A stretch of 64,000 nt of DNA. Source: Planctomycetota bacterium. GTDB taxonomy: Bacteria > Planctomycetota > UBA1135 > GCA-002686595. Location of the stretch: NCBI GenBank assembly GCA_016714045.1, contig JADJNY010000002.1:124001-188000 (forward strand), written 5' to 3'. Positions 8,756 to 17,980 of the stretch are shown here, piece by piece (position 1 is the first letter of the stretch; each line of letters begins with the position of its first letter). Made by a program: the position numbers and the translations under genes. The notes beneath the pieces were generated by a model. The model was not told where the DNA came from. It was given only the letters and a program-made list of their open reading frames with translations, and made no database searches.

Positions 8756-8953
8756 TCGGCGCCGAACCGGGGCCGCGCACCGGTCCAAGCCTCGTTCGAG
8801 GCGCGTCGCGGCCCGTTCGAGGAGCTCGCGCGCGGCTCGTCACGCCTCGTTCTCCGAGTTCGAACGAAAGCAGGGGTGGCGTCCTGGACGCGAGCGCGTA
8901 GCCTCGGGAGGGCCGCGCCGGTCGCGCGCCGAGGAAATCGGAGAGGAGCCCCC

Positions 8954-10258
8954 ATGCACGAGTCGAGCCCGAGGCCCAGGTCCCCGTACGTCGCGCGTGA
9001 TCCCTCGATCGCCCGCTTCACCGCGCGCTGCATCGCGGTGCTCGCGCTCGTCGGCGCGCTCGCCTCGTTCGCGTCCGCCGCGGGTGGTCCGCGGCGCGCG
9101 ATCCTGCTCACCGGCTACTGGCCGCCGTCGAACGAGGCCGTGCGCCGGTTCAGCCCGAGCCCGACGCAGAACCCGCTCGGCTGGATCGGCTCGAACTGGG
9201 AGTCGCGCGGGTACGACGTCGTGTCGTACTTCCCCGAGTTCTCCCCGCCGACGTGCACGAGCTGCGGACGCGGCAGCGGCGACCTCGAGGTCGACTACCA
9301 GGACACGTCCGCGGACTTCTGGGCGATCGTCGCCGCCGTCAAGCCCATCGCGATCGTCACGTTCAGCCGCACGAACGCGAGCCTGAGCTGGGAGGTCGAG
9401 ATGAACCAGTACAACAACGACGTCTGGACGAACGACTACGTCGCGCCGCTCCAGCCGACGCCGACGCCGCCCGACGCGAGCGTGCCGGCCGACTTCCTGC
9501 GCCTCACGACGCTGCCCGCGCAGGACATCGTCGACGACGTGACGGCCGCGAACCTCGGGCTGAACGCGTTCATCTGCTTCAGTCAGAGCGCGGGCGCGTT
9601 CCTGTCGGGCTTCATGGCGTACCACGGCGTCTGGTACCAATCGCTGCACGCCTCGCCGCTCGATCCCGACTGGTGCATCGCCGCGGGACACGTGCACGTC
9701 GGCAGCGGCGTCGCGTGGCCGACGGCGGAAGCCGCGGTCGGGGTCACGCTGCGCACGCTCATCCGCCACGTCGACGAGGTGCGCGGGATCCCTGGGCCGG
9801 CGTTCTGCTTCGGCGACGGCGTCGACACGAGCCACACGACCGCGTGTCCCTGCGGCAACGTCGGCGCCGCGGGGCGCGGCTGCGCGAACTCGGCGCAGCC
9901 CGCGGGGGCGTTGCTCTCGGGCGCGGGCTCGCCGGAGCCGGACTCGGTCGTGCTCGCGTGTTCGGAGCTCACCGGTTCGGCGTGCATCTTCCTCCAGGGC
10001 GACGCGCTCGGCGACGTCGTGTTCGGCGACGGCGTCGCGTGCACGGGCGGGAGCTTGATCCGCCTGCGCGCGCAGGCCGTGACCAACGGCGCGAGCTCGT
10101 TCCCGCTCCCCGGCGACCCCAGCGTTTCGACGCGCGGCCAGGTCGTTCCCGGAAGCGGCGCGCGGCGCTACTACCAGACGTACTACCGCAACGCCGCCGC
10201 GGGCTTCTGTCCGCCTGCGACGTTCAACGTGACGAACGGCGTCGTGATCGACTGGTAG
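8954..10258 (+). CDS. Secreted pyroglutamyl-peptidase-like (C15 fold) protein with Cys-rich C-terminal domain, paralogue 2
   Basis: 434 residues, with the same architecture as the upstream paralogue: signal peptide (about 1-43), C15-like domain and C-terminal domain. Key positions: SWEVEMN around Glu147, TTLPAQDIV, QSAGAFLSGFMAYHG with Ser218 at the Cys position, and GHVHVG with His248 as the likely catalytic His. The start is the ATG at 8954, preceded by GAGAGGAG; an earlier in-frame start would destroy the signal peptide. If active it may be a serine variant of the C15 fold; if not, a binding protein. Both remain inference. Confidence 0.75.
   Translation: MHESSPRPRSPYVARDPSIARFTARCIAVLALVGALASFASAAGGPRRAILLTGYWPPSNEAVRRFSPSPTQNPLGWIGSNWESRGYDVVSYFPEFSPPTCTSCGRGSGDLEVDYQDTSADFWAIVAAVKPIAIVTFSRTNASLSWEVEMNQYNNDVWTNDYVAPLQPTPTPPDASVPADFLRLTTLPAQDIVDDVTAANLGLNAFICFSQSAGAFLSGFMAYHGVWYQSLHASPLDPDWCIAAGHVHVGSGVAWPTAEAAVGVTLRTLIRHVDEVRGIPGPAFCFGDGVDTSHTTACPCGNVGAAGRGCANSAQPAGALLSGAGSPEPDSVVLACSELTGSACIFLQGDALGDVVFGDGVACTGGSLIRLRAQAVTNGASSFPLPGDPSVSTRGQVVPGSGARRYYQTYYRNAAAGFCPPATFNVTNGVVIDW
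10088..10258 (+). repeat. 171-bp block identical to 8585-8755
   Basis: Partner of the block at 8585-8755. It encodes the last 56 residues of the C-terminal domain plus the stop codon, with not a single base different. Confidence 0.95.
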
Positions 10259-10369
10259 GGAGCACGTCGCAGCTTTGGCGGACGACCCCATTCCGCGGCG
10301 CACCGAACGTGCCGCCGCGCCGTCCGCTCCCTGCCTCCCGAGCGTCGAGCGTGCCGATCGGCCTCCCGC

Positions 10370-11650
10370 TCACTTCGCCGCGGGCTTCGAGCGCGCGAGG
10401 TGGTCCTGCAGGACGGCGCCCACGAGGCCGTCGACGGCTTTCGCGGCGTCGTCGCCGCCCGCGTTCGTGCAGACGAGCACGGCGAAGTCCTTCTTCGGAG
10501 CGAGCCACGTCACGCAGAACCACATCGTGTTGCTGCCCGAGTGCGTGAGCACCGGACCGTCCGCCCACGAGCGCGACGCGACGCCCCAACCCATCGCGTA
10601 GTCGTTCTCGGCGCCTTCGGGCACCGCGTGGAGCTTCGCGAAGCTCGCCGTGGTGAGGAACGGCTTCGTTTCGGCCGACGCCTTCCCGGAGCCCGGTGAG
10701 TTCGCACTGGAGCCCGGCGACGAAGGGCGCGTGCCGCCATCGGTGCCGCCCCGCTCGGCCGACGGCTCGTTTGCGATTCGAGCGCGCGCGGCCTCGACGT
10801 GCAGCGCGACGAACTTCGCCCAGTCCGCGATCGACATGTGCACCGTCCCCGCGGGGCCGATCGCGGGCGGATTGTCGGCTTCGGGGCCGGCGTCGATCGC
10901 GTGCTTCCCGACGTGCCCGAGCGGCTGGTCGAGCTTCGCCGGCGTGCCGGGCGCGCCGAAGCCCGCGGTCGTGATGCCGAGCGGGGCGAAGAGCTCCTTC
11001 TGCATCAGCTCCTCCCACGGCGACTTCGCGAGCGTCTCGAGCGCGTGCCCCGCGATCGCGAAGCCCGCGTTCGAGTACAGGAACTTCGTCCCGGGCGGCG
11101 CGACGGGCTCGCGCGCGACGACGCCGACGAGGAGCTCGCGTCGCTGGTCGACGTGCGTGCCCTTGGGCTCGCAGAGGCGCGCCCACAGGCCGTCCGCGTC
11201 GAGGTCCGCCGGCGCGCCCGCGCGGTTCGTCAAGAGCTGTTCGAGCGTCACCGCGCGCCACGCGGGCTTCATCTCGACGCCCGGGAAGAGTTCCGCGAGC
11301 TTCGAATCCCAACGCAGCTTGCCCGCCTCGACGAAGCGCGCGGCGAGCGTCGCGGTCATCGCCTTCGTGCACGAGCCGAGGTGCATGCGATCGTCGACGG
11401 TGATCGGCGTCGAATCGCCGTGCTTGCGGACGCCGGAGCAGCCGATCGCGACGACGCGACCGTGCTCGACGACCGCGGCGACGACGCCGGGCAGGTCGGC
11501 CTTCGTGCGCAGCGGTTCGAGCACGGGGCCGAGGTCGCGAGCCGCGGGCTGCGTGGTCGACGCACGTTGGGTCTCCTTCGCCGCCACCGCGAGCGGGGAC
11601 GAGAAGGTCAGCGGGACGAGAATCGCAAGGAGGAAGGGGCTCGACGTCAT
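10370..11650 (-). CDS. Serine hydrolase, beta-lactamase (class C/PBP4*-like) fold
   Basis: 426 residues with a signal peptide (about 1-24). The three active-site motifs of the penicillin-binding-protein fold are present in order: SxxK in HLGSCTKAM, YxN in FLYSNAGFAIAG, and HxG in LTHSGSN. Such proteins act as D-Ala-D-Ala peptidases or esterases outside the cytoplasmic membrane; the substrate is unknown here. A Ser/Gly/Pro-rich insert (about residues 305-330) interrupts the domain. The start is the ATG at 11650, which gives a good signal peptide. The upstream gene ends 32 bp away on the same strand. Confidence 0.85.
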   Translation of the reverse strand: MTSSPFLLAILVPLTFSSPLAVAAKETQRASTTQPAARDLGPVLEPLRTKADLPGVVAAVVEHGRVVAIGCSGVRKHGDSTPITVDDRMHLGSCTKAMTATLAARFVEAGKLRWDSKLAELFPGVEMKPAWRAVTLEQLLTNRAGAPADLDADGLWARLCEPKGTHVDQRRELLVGVVAREPVAPPGTKFLYSNAGFAIAGHALETLAKSPWEELMQKELFAPLGITTAGFGAPGTPAKLDQPLGHVGKHAIDAGPEADNPPAIGPAGTVHMSIADWAKFVALHVEAARARIANEPSAERGGTDGGTRPSSPGSSANSPGSGKASAETKPFLTTASFAKLHAVPEGAENDYAMGWGVASRSWADGPVLTHSGSNTMWFCVTWLAPKKDFAVLVCTNAGGDDAAKAVDGLVGAVLQDHLARSKPAAK

Positions 11651-11682
11651 GCGGGGATTGTGACCCGCTCCCGCGCGAGGGG

Positions 11683-12417
11683 CTAGCTCCGCGCGCGCTC
11701 GAACGCGAGCAACGCACGGTGGATCGACGCGAGCGACTCGTCGGAGGCGTCGGAGACGCCGCACGCCATCGAGCGCTCTCCGTCGTCGGCCTCGACGCCG
11801 TGCGGGAGCACGTGGAGGGCCAGCCGGCCCCGCGCCCGGTCCGCGTGCTCCGAGACGACGCGCGCGTCCCACCCGACGCCCGAGAGGAACGCCGCGACGA
11901 GCTCGGTGCGGCGCGCGTCGGCGCCCGGACGCGGCCGCACATCGAAGGCGAGCGTTCCCGCGGGCGCGCGGTGCGCGAGCTCGACGTCGTGCACGGTGAC
12001 GCGATGGCGGTGCTCGAACATCCGCGCGAGCTTCCTCCGCACGAGCGCGCCGCCGAACAAAGCACCGACCGCGCCGAGCGGGAGCTCGTACTCGATCGCG
12101 TCCTCGAGGATCGACGCATCCGGACCGTCGTCCTGGAAGCGATGCTCGTGGCGCCACGCGCGGAACGGGCCGCGCTCCTGCACGTCGACGAAGCGGCGAT
12201 CGCGCTCGTAGCCCTCGTGCCGCGCGACCCATTCGAGACCGAGCGGTCCGACGCGCAGCACCTTGCGCGCGCCGTCCTCGATGCCGCCTTCGTCCACGAC
12301 GACGCGCACGCGCTCCCACGGTGGCGTGAGGCGCGCGAACACGCGTGGTCGTGCGTGCCAGGCGAAGAGCGCGGCGCGCGGGGCCGCGACTCGGCACGAA
12401 CGGACGAACTGGGCCAT
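11683..12417 (-). CDS. SRPBCC-family (START-like) ligand-binding protein
   Basis: 244 residues. The N-terminal about 150 residues match COG4276-type SRPBCC proteins: an early HARPRVFARLTPPWE segment, then FVDVQERGPFRAWRHEHRF, then DAIEYELPLG. This domain is often fused to a sugar epimerase (TIGR01777), but here it stands alone with an extra about 85 residues of unknown role. It is cytosolic, with no signal or membrane segment. It is divergent from the DUF1800 gene and 32 bp from the serine hydrolase gene. Confidence 0.75.
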   Translation of the reverse strand: MAQFVRSCRVAAPRAALFAWHARPRVFARLTPPWERVRVVVDEGGIEDGARKVLRVGPLGLEWVARHEGYERDRRFVDVQERGPFRAWRHEHRFQDDGPDASILEDAIEYELPLGAVGALFGGALVRRKLARMFEHRHRVTVHDVELAHRAPAGTLAFDVRPRPGADARRTELVAAFLSGVGWDARVVSEHADRARGRLALHVLPHGVEADDGERSMACGVSDASDESLASIHRALLAFERARS

Positions 12418-12524
12418 GCAGCGAGCGTAGCGATCCGGAGCACGCCGGGCACCGTTCGCACTCGGCCCACATTGCCGATTCAGGCCGCGCGGCGTACAAC
12501 GGACTCGCCTCGCGAGGAACGGAC

Positions 12525-13859
12525 ATGCCCAGCGAACTCGAGCTCCAGATCGCCCACCTCTACCGCCGCGCGGGCTTCGGACTCGCGCGCGCCGAGCTCG
12601 CCGCCGCGACGAAGAAGGGCTACGCGGCCTGCGTCGACGAGCTCCTGAACCCGGAGAAGGTCCAGGATCCGCTCGACGAGCGGTTGAAGGAGCTCGAAGG
12701 CGAGCTGTTCGACCTCACGGTGCTCGAGGACGCGCAGGCGTGGTGGCTGTACCGCATGCTGCACACGAAACGTCCGCTGCAGGAGAAGCTGACGCTCTTC
12801 TGGCACGGGCACTTCTCGACCGGCGCGTCCAAGGTCGAGCGCGCGGCGTACATGCTCCAGCAGAACCGGACGCTGCGCGAGCGCGCGTTCGGCCGCTTCG
12901 AGGACCTGCTCGTCGCCGTCTCGAAGGACGCGGCGATGCTGATCTGGCTCGACAACACGCAGTCGACGAAGAAGAAGCCCAACGAGAACTACGGGCGCGA
13001 GCTGCTCGAGCTCTTCACGCTCGGGATCGGCAACTACGGCGAGGAGGACGTGCGTGCGGTCGCGCGCGCGTTCACCGGCTGGCGGCAGAAGGACGGCGCC
13101 TTCGTCTTCGAGGCGAAGGAGCACGACGGCGAGCCGAAGACGCTCTTCGGAGAGACGTGGCCGTGGAAGGGCGACGACGTGCTCGCGGCGCTCGCGCGTC
13201 ACCCGGCGACGGCGCGGCGGCTCGCCGCGAAGCTCGTGCGCTTCTTCGTGCGCGACGAGGGCGATCCGGAGCTCGAGGGCGTCCTCGCGCGGACGTACCT
13301 CGAGCGCGGCGGCGAGCTGCGCGAGGTCTTGCGCGCGCTCTTCACCTCGCCGCGCTTCCTGGCGCCGGAGGCGCGCCGTGCGAAGGTGAAGAGTCCCTGC
13401 GAGTTCGTCTGCACCGCGATCCGCGAACTCGACGCCAGCGTGCCGCTGCGCTCGCTCCCGCCGATGCTCGCGCGCATGGGGCAAACGCTCTTCAACCCGC
13501 CCAGCGTCGAGGGATGGCACGAAGGTCTCGCGTGGATCAACACGGCGACCTTGTTCGAGCGCGCGAACTTCGCGAACCACCTCGCGACGCAGCGCGGCGT
13601 CGCGGGCGACGGGCGGTTCGAGCCCGAGCGCTTCGTGCCCAAGGACGCCAACGCGACGAAGGTCATCGAGACATTCGCCTCGATGCTGCTCGATGGCGAG
13701 GTCCCCGCGCCGATGCGCGCGGCGCTCGAGGCCTACCTGATGGGCAAGGACAAGGAGGGCAAGCCGGTCGCGTTCAAGCCGACGCGCGAGGCGCTCGACG
13801 AGAAGGTGCGCGGCGTCGTGCGCCTGATGCTCTCCAGCCCCGAGTACCAGCTCTCCTGA
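12525..13859 (+). CDS. DUF1800 family protein
   Basis: 444 residues. Typical DUF1800 features: LYRRAGFGLARAEL near the N-terminus, KLTLFWHGHFSTG, NENYGRELLELFTLG, FTGWRQKDGAF, and a C-terminal FNPPSVEGWHEGLAWIN. The function is unknown; the family is almost always encoded just before a DUF1501 gene, as here (10 bp apart). No classical signal peptide is seen. The start is the ATG at 12525, preceded by GAGG. Members occur widely in Planctomycetota and other environmental bacteria. Confidence 0.92.
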   Translation: MPSELELQIAHLYRRAGFGLARAELAAATKKGYAACVDELLNPEKVQDPLDERLKELEGELFDLTVLEDAQAWWLYRMLHTKRPLQEKLTLFWHGHFSTGASKVERAAYMLQQNRTLRERAFGRFEDLLVAVSKDAAMLIWLDNTQSTKKKPNENYGRELLELFTLGIGNYGEEDVRAVARAFTGWRQKDGAFVFEAKEHDGEPKTLFGETWPWKGDDVLAALARHPATARRLAAKLVRFFVRDEGDPELEGVLARTYLERGGELREVLRALFTSPRFLAPEARRAKVKSPCEFVCTAIRELDASVPLRSLPPMLARMGQTLFNPPSVEGWHEGLAWINTATLFERANFANHLATQRGVAGDGRFEPERFVPKDANATKVIETFASMLLDGEVPAPMRAALEAYLMGKDKEGKPVAFKPTREALDEKVRGVVRLMLSSPEYQLS

Positions 13860-13869
13860 GGACGACGAC

Positions 13870-15108
13870 ATGCTCGACCGCCGCGGATTCCTCGGAACGT
13901 CGATCGCCGGCCTCGGCGTGCTCGGCCTCGCTTCGCGCGCGCGCGCGCAGGAGGGGAGCGCGAGTTCCACCCCGCCCGCGTCCTCCGGCGACCCGTCGCG
14001 TCGCATCCTCGTCGTCGTGCAGCTCTCGGGCGGCAACGACGGGCTGAACACGGTCGTCCCGTACGCGGACGACGCGTACCAGAAGGCGCGGCCGAAGCTC
14101 GCCTACGGCGCGAAGGACGTGCTGCGCATCGACGACGGCACCGGACTGCACCCGTCGATGAAGGCGCTGCACGCGCGCTACGGCCTCGGACAGGTCGCGA
14201 TCGTCCAGGCGGTGGGCTATGCGCGGCCCAATCGCTCGCACTTCCGCTCGATGGCGATCTGGCACTCCGCCGACACGGAGGACGGAGCGCCGCGGACCGG
14301 GTGGTTCGGTCGCACGGCCGACGCGCTCGACGCGCAGGGCGCCGACCCCGCGATCGCCGTCTCGCTCGCCAGCCCGACCCCGTTCGCGCTGCAGCGCGCG
14401 AGCGCGCCGGTGTTGTCGTTCGACAACGAGGAGGGCTTCACGCTCCAGCCCGACAAGCGCTTCACGCAGGGCAAGAAGGCGCAGGTCGAGGCCTTCCGCA
14501 AGCTCTGCGCGCCCGTCGCCGAGTCCGCGACGTACGCCGACCGCGTGCGCGCGACCGCCGCGTCGGGGATCGGCTCCGCGGACAAGCTGCTCGACTGCCT
14601 GCACGCCGGCAAGAACCGTTCGAACTACCCGCGCGGCGCGGGCACGAAGCTCGCGCAGGTCGCGCGCTTGATCGACGGCGGTCAGGCGACGCGCCTCTAC
14701 TACGTCACGACCGGCGGCTACGACACGCACGCGCGGCAGAAGGACGCGCACGCGGGCCTGCTCGCGAGCCTCTCGGACGGCATCGAGGCCTTCTTCGACG
14801 ACCTCGAGGCCTCGGGTCGTGCCCAGGACGTCGTGCTCGTCACGTTCAGCGAGTTCGGCCGCCGGCTCGCCGAGAACGGCAGCCAGGGCACGGACCACGG
14901 CACGTGCGGTCCGATGTTCGTCGTCGGGCCGGGCGTGAAGGGCGGGCTCGTCGGCGAAGCGCCGGACCTCGCGGCGCTGGTCGATCAGGATCCGGTCGCG
15001 CGTATCGACTTCCGCTCCGTGTACGCGAGCGTCGTCCAGAGCTGGCTCGGGCTCGACGCGACGCCGATCACCGGCGCGGGTCGGCCGCTCCTCCCGCTCT
15101 TCGCGTGA
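13870..15108 (+). CDS. DUF1501 family protein with Tat signal
   Basis: 412 residues. The N-terminus MLDRRGFLGTSIAGLGVLG is a twin-arginine signal, so the folded protein is probably exported. The body shows the alkaline-phosphatase-like DUF1501 pattern: VVVQLSGGNDGLNTVVP, then YDTHARQ, TFSEFGRR and TDHGTCGPMFVVG. It is translated after the DUF1800 gene. Its stop codon overlaps the GTG of the DJ-1 gene by 4 bp, suggesting a three-gene operon. Confidence 0.92.
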   Translation: MLDRRGFLGTSIAGLGVLGLASRARAQEGSASSTPPASSGDPSRRILVVVQLSGGNDGLNTVVPYADDAYQKARPKLAYGAKDVLRIDDGTGLHPSMKALHARYGLGQVAIVQAVGYARPNRSHFRSMAIWHSADTEDGAPRTGWFGRTADALDAQGADPAIAVSLASPTPFALQRASAPVLSFDNEEGFTLQPDKRFTQGKKAQVEAFRKLCAPVAESATYADRVRATAASGIGSADKLLDCLHAGKNRSNYPRGAGTKLAQVARLIDGGQATRLYYVTTGGYDTHARQKDAHAGLLASLSDGIEAFFDDLEASGRAQDVVLVTFSEFGRRLAENGSQGTDHGTCGPMFVVGPGVKGGLVGEAPDLAALVDQDPVARIDFRSVYASVVQSWLGLDATPITGAGRPLLPLFA

Positions 15109-15671
15109 ACGCTCCGACCGAGCACGAGCCCGTCCTCGTCCCGCTCGCCGCGGGCTTCGAGGAGATCGAGGCGATCACGATCGTCGACGTCCTGCGCCGG
15201 GCGGGGCTCTCCGTCGTCGTCGCGGGCCTCGTCCCCGGCCCGGTCGCGGGCTCGCACGGGATCGTCGTCGTGCCCGACACGCACCTCGGCGCGGTCGACC
15301 TGGAGCGCGTCGGGATGCTCGTCCTGCCCGGCGGGATGCCGGGGACGCGGAACCTGATGGCGGACGAGCGCGTCGTCGCGCTCGCGCGCCGGCTCCACGC
15401 CGCGGGGCGGCGCACGGCGGCGATCTGCGCCGCGCCGCTCGTGCTCCATGCCGCGGGGGTGACGGACGGTCTGCGCATCACGTCGCATCCCTCGGTGCGA
15501 GGGGAGCTCGCTCGTGCCGCCGTCGACGGCGCCGCGCGCGTCGTGCACAGCGGCACCGTGACGACGAGCCAGGGCGTCGGGACGGCGCTCGAGTTCGCGC
15601 TCGCGCTCGTCGCCGACGTGCGCGGTCCGGAGCGCGCCGCGGAGCTCGCGCGCGCGATGGTCGCGGGCTGA
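15105..15671 (+). CDS. DJ-1/PfpI superfamily protein (DJ-1 branch)
   Basis: 188 residues. It has the DJ-1 signature: GFEEIEAITIVDVLRRAG at the N-terminus with the conserved acidic residue, LPGGMPGTRNL, and the nucleophile elbow AAICAAPLVLHAAG where the central Cys matches DJ-1 Cys106. Bacterial members act as glyoxalase/deglycase-like or oxidative-stress proteins. The start is GTG, overlapping the upstream TGA (GTGA), so translation is probably coupled to the DUF1501 gene. Confidence 0.88.
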   Translation: MNAPTEHEPVLVPLAAGFEEIEAITIVDVLRRAGLSVVVAGLVPGPVAGSHGIVVVPDTHLGAVDLERVGMLVLPGGMPGTRNLMADERVVALARRLHAAGRRTAAICAAPLVLHAAGVTDGLRITSHPSVRGELARAAVDGAARVVHSGTVTTSQGVGTALEFALALVADVRGPERAAELARAMVAG

Positions 15672-16388
15672 TCGGCGCGCGCTCGCGCGAGCCGCGACCT
15701 GGAACCGACCGACGGGAGCGCGCGGGCGTGGCGCGGCGAGCGCTCGCGTGCGCGCCGGTCGATGGAGTCCGCAGGACGCGGTCGGCGTCGTGAGCTCGGT
15801 GCGCCCGCGCGGCCGGAACCCGGAGCTCGCTCCCGCGCGGCGCGTCGTGGGAGCGCGCCGGGTCTGTGGAGAACTCGTGGACCGGAGCGGGTTCGTCACA
15901 CGTCGCGGCGTCGTTCGTGCGGCGGTGTGCACGGGGCGCGGTCCCGAGCACCGTTCTCCACGACCGGAACGTGGAGAGTGGGGGGGGCGCGCGATCGATC
16001 TGACACCGGAACCCGAACGACCGAACTCCGCGGCTCGCCGCGGGCGCGCGGGTGCTCGAGTTCGGGGGATCGTGCGCGCGTCGTGGTCGCGCGCGGCTCG
16101 TGCCTGAGGCCGGGAGTGCTTCGCGCGCCATGGAGCGCGTCGTCGTCGACTGCTCTTCCCCGCTCGAGCTCGGAGCGCTGGGGAGCCGTGCCGCGCGCTT
16201 CCCCGCTTCGCGCGCTCCCGCGGACGCCGCGCTCCCTCCACAGCGCGCCGAGCGCGTGACCCGCGCGCGCTTCGAGCGTCCTGTGTGCGCTCGCGAGCTC
16301 GTCCGCGCTGGTCCGGCGCGTGCGCGCTGCGTCCCCGTCCCGAGCCGGCTCGCACGCCTGGCTCCGTCCCTTGGCGCCGACCCCACCG
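15672..16388. other. Long gene-free stretch upstream of the ECF sigma gene
   Basis: 717 bp with no frame showing protein-like composition. The only structure I see is a 9-bp inverted repeat, GTGGAGAAC at 15866-15874 and its complement at 15953-15961, too far apart for a simple hairpin. It may hold the promoter region for the sigma-factor operon, but no clear -35/-10 pair stands out. Confidence 0.5.
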
Positions 16389-17120
16389 ATGAACCCCACG
16401 CTGCCCTGTCCCTGGAGTGAGCTCGACCTCCTGCGCCCGCAGATCGTCACCTTCCTGCGCAGCAAGCTGCGCGACGACAACGACGTCGAGGACGTCGTGC
16501 AGGAGTGCTTCCTGCGCGCCGCTCGCCATCGCGCGCAGGAGGGCGAGCCCGAGCGACTGCTTGCCTGGCTGATCCGCGTCGCCGAGTCGACGCTGCAAGA
16601 CCATCTGCGTCGTCGGCATCGCCGTCCGGCGCTGCACGTGGAGGCGGAGGTCTTCGATCGCTTCGAAGGCCGCGAGTCGACCCCCGGCGAGGACCCCGAA
16701 GAGGAGCGCCTGACGGTCGCGCGGCGGACCTTGGAGCGGAAGAAGCTCTTCGAGTGCCTCGCGAGCGCGCTGCGCCGCCTCCATCCCGAGGACCAGAGGG
16801 TCCTCGACTTCTACTACTCGGGCTTCGGTCGGTGCAGCGACATCGCGCGCGCCGCCGAGCTCGACCCCGCGCGCGTCAAGGCGCGCCTGTTCCGGGCGCG
16901 CCGGAAGCTGTCGCGCATCGTGCGGCGCGAGCTGCCGGTGCAGCTCGACCTCGAGCCCGTCTTCGAGGCCTCGGGCGAGTTGCGCACGCCTGCCGACGGC
17001 CCCACGCGCGGAGGCCGCGGATCGTCCGCCGCGCGTGCACGAACCATCGGCCGGGGAACACGGTGTTCCGCGGCCGACCGTGAGGCTCGAGACGGCGCCG
17101 TGCGCGCCGGGATTGGATGA
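16389..17120 (+). CDS. ECF-type RNA polymerase sigma factor
   Basis: 243 residues. Region 2 is at about 12-60 (SKLRDDNDVEDVVQECFLRA) and region 4 at about 130-185 (LHPEDQRVLDFYYSGF, then a helix-turn-helix running to VKARLFRARRKLSRIV). The linker is charged and somewhat long, and a C-terminal tail of about 55 residues follows region 4. It directs polymerase to a private set of promoters. The stop overlaps the ATG of the next gene by 4 bp. No anti-sigma factor with a recognisable zinc-finger is adjacent; the overlapping gene is a secreted repeat protein. Confidence 0.85.
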   Translation: MNPTLPCPWSELDLLRPQIVTFLRSKLRDDNDVEDVVQECFLRAARHRAQEGEPERLLAWLIRVAESTLQDHLRRRHRRPALHVEAEVFDRFEGRESTPGEDPEEERLTVARRTLERKKLFECLASALRRLHPEDQRVLDFYYSGFGRCSDIARAAELDPARVKARLFRARRKLSRIVRRELPVQLDLEPVFEASGELRTPADGPTRGGRGSSAARARTIGRGTRCSAADREARDGAVRAGIG

Positions 17121-17980
17121 CGACGATGCTGTCGGGTTTCCGCGGCGGTCTCGCGACCGCCCTTCTCACCTGTCTTTCCTTCTGCGCGCTCGCTCCCGCC
17201 GTACCGGCGGCCGAGCCTTCGCGCCTCGAGGATCCGAACTCCGTGCGCCCCGTGCCCAAGCTCGAGAGCGCGCAGGAGCAGCTCCGCTACGCCACCTCGC
17301 TCAAGATCGCGCTGCGCGGTCTCGACGGCGATGGCCGGCGCGACGGACGGAACGCCGCCGTGCGCGCGTACCGCGCGGTGCGCGAGCACTTCCCCGACGA
17401 CGTGCTGGCCGCGTCCGAGGGCGCGTTCCGCGCGGCGGAGCTCCTGCGCGCGGGCGGCGACGTCGTGGGGGCGCTCGGCGAGTTCGCCTGGGTGCGCGAG
17501 CACGGCGGGGAGTCGCCCTTCCGCGTGCGCGCGATGCTCGAGCAGGGGCACCTGCAGCGACGCGCCAAGCATCCGCAGGAGGCGTTGACGGCGTACGAAG
17601 CCGTCCTCACCGATGCCGGCGCGACCAAGCGGCAGAAGGACGAGGCGTCCTTGTGGGCGGGCACGGTCCATGCGGACGGTGAGCGCCCCGACGACGCGCG
17701 ACGGGCGTGGCAGCGCGTCGCCGAGGCGGGAGAGGACCCGCTCGATCGCGTGCGTGCGTACGACCTGCTCGCGTGCATGGCGGTCGCGAAGGGCGACCTC
17801 GAGGCCGCGGCGGGGATCCTCGAGCGCTGCCGAGACGCGCTCGCGGACCCGGCGGCGGAGGAGACGCGTCTCGGTGAACGCGTGCGCGCTTCGTTGAGCG
17901 GCATGCGCGCGCACGACGAACTGCAGCGCGCCGTCGCCGAGCGCGATCGCGCGCGGGAGAAGACGCGCAAGGACGTCTGA
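17117..17980 (+). CDS. Secreted TPR-like helical repeat protein
   Basis: 287 residues with a signal peptide (about 1-31). The rest is alpha-helical and reads as degenerate tetratricopeptide repeats, for example AAVRAYRAVREHFPDD, ALGEFAWVREH, EALTAYEAVLTDAG and DDARRAWQRVAEAG. It ends in a charged tail (AVAERDRAREKTRKDV). Such repeats bind partner proteins. The ATGA overlap with the sigma gene suggests a functional link, possibly a periplasmic sensor or scaffold; this is inference. Confidence 0.7.
   Translation: MTTMLSGFRGGLATALLTCLSFCALAPAVPAAEPSRLEDPNSVRPVPKLESAQEQLRYATSLKIALRGLDGDGRRDGRNAAVRAYRAVREHFPDDVLAASEGAFRAAELLRAGGDVVGALGEFAWVREHGGESPFRVRAMLEQGHLQRRAKHPQEALTAYEAVLTDAGATKRQKDEASLWAGTVHADGERPDDARRAWQRVAEAGEDPLDRVRAYDLLACMAVAKGDLEAAAGILERCRDALADPAAEETRLGERVRASLSGMRAHDELQRAVAERDRAREKTRKDV

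Noticed and set aside
15866..15961. TGTGGAGAAC-like motifs as DnaA boxes or an origin
   Set aside because: They do not match TTATCCACA, there is no cluster, no AT-rich region and no dnaA or dnaN nearby.
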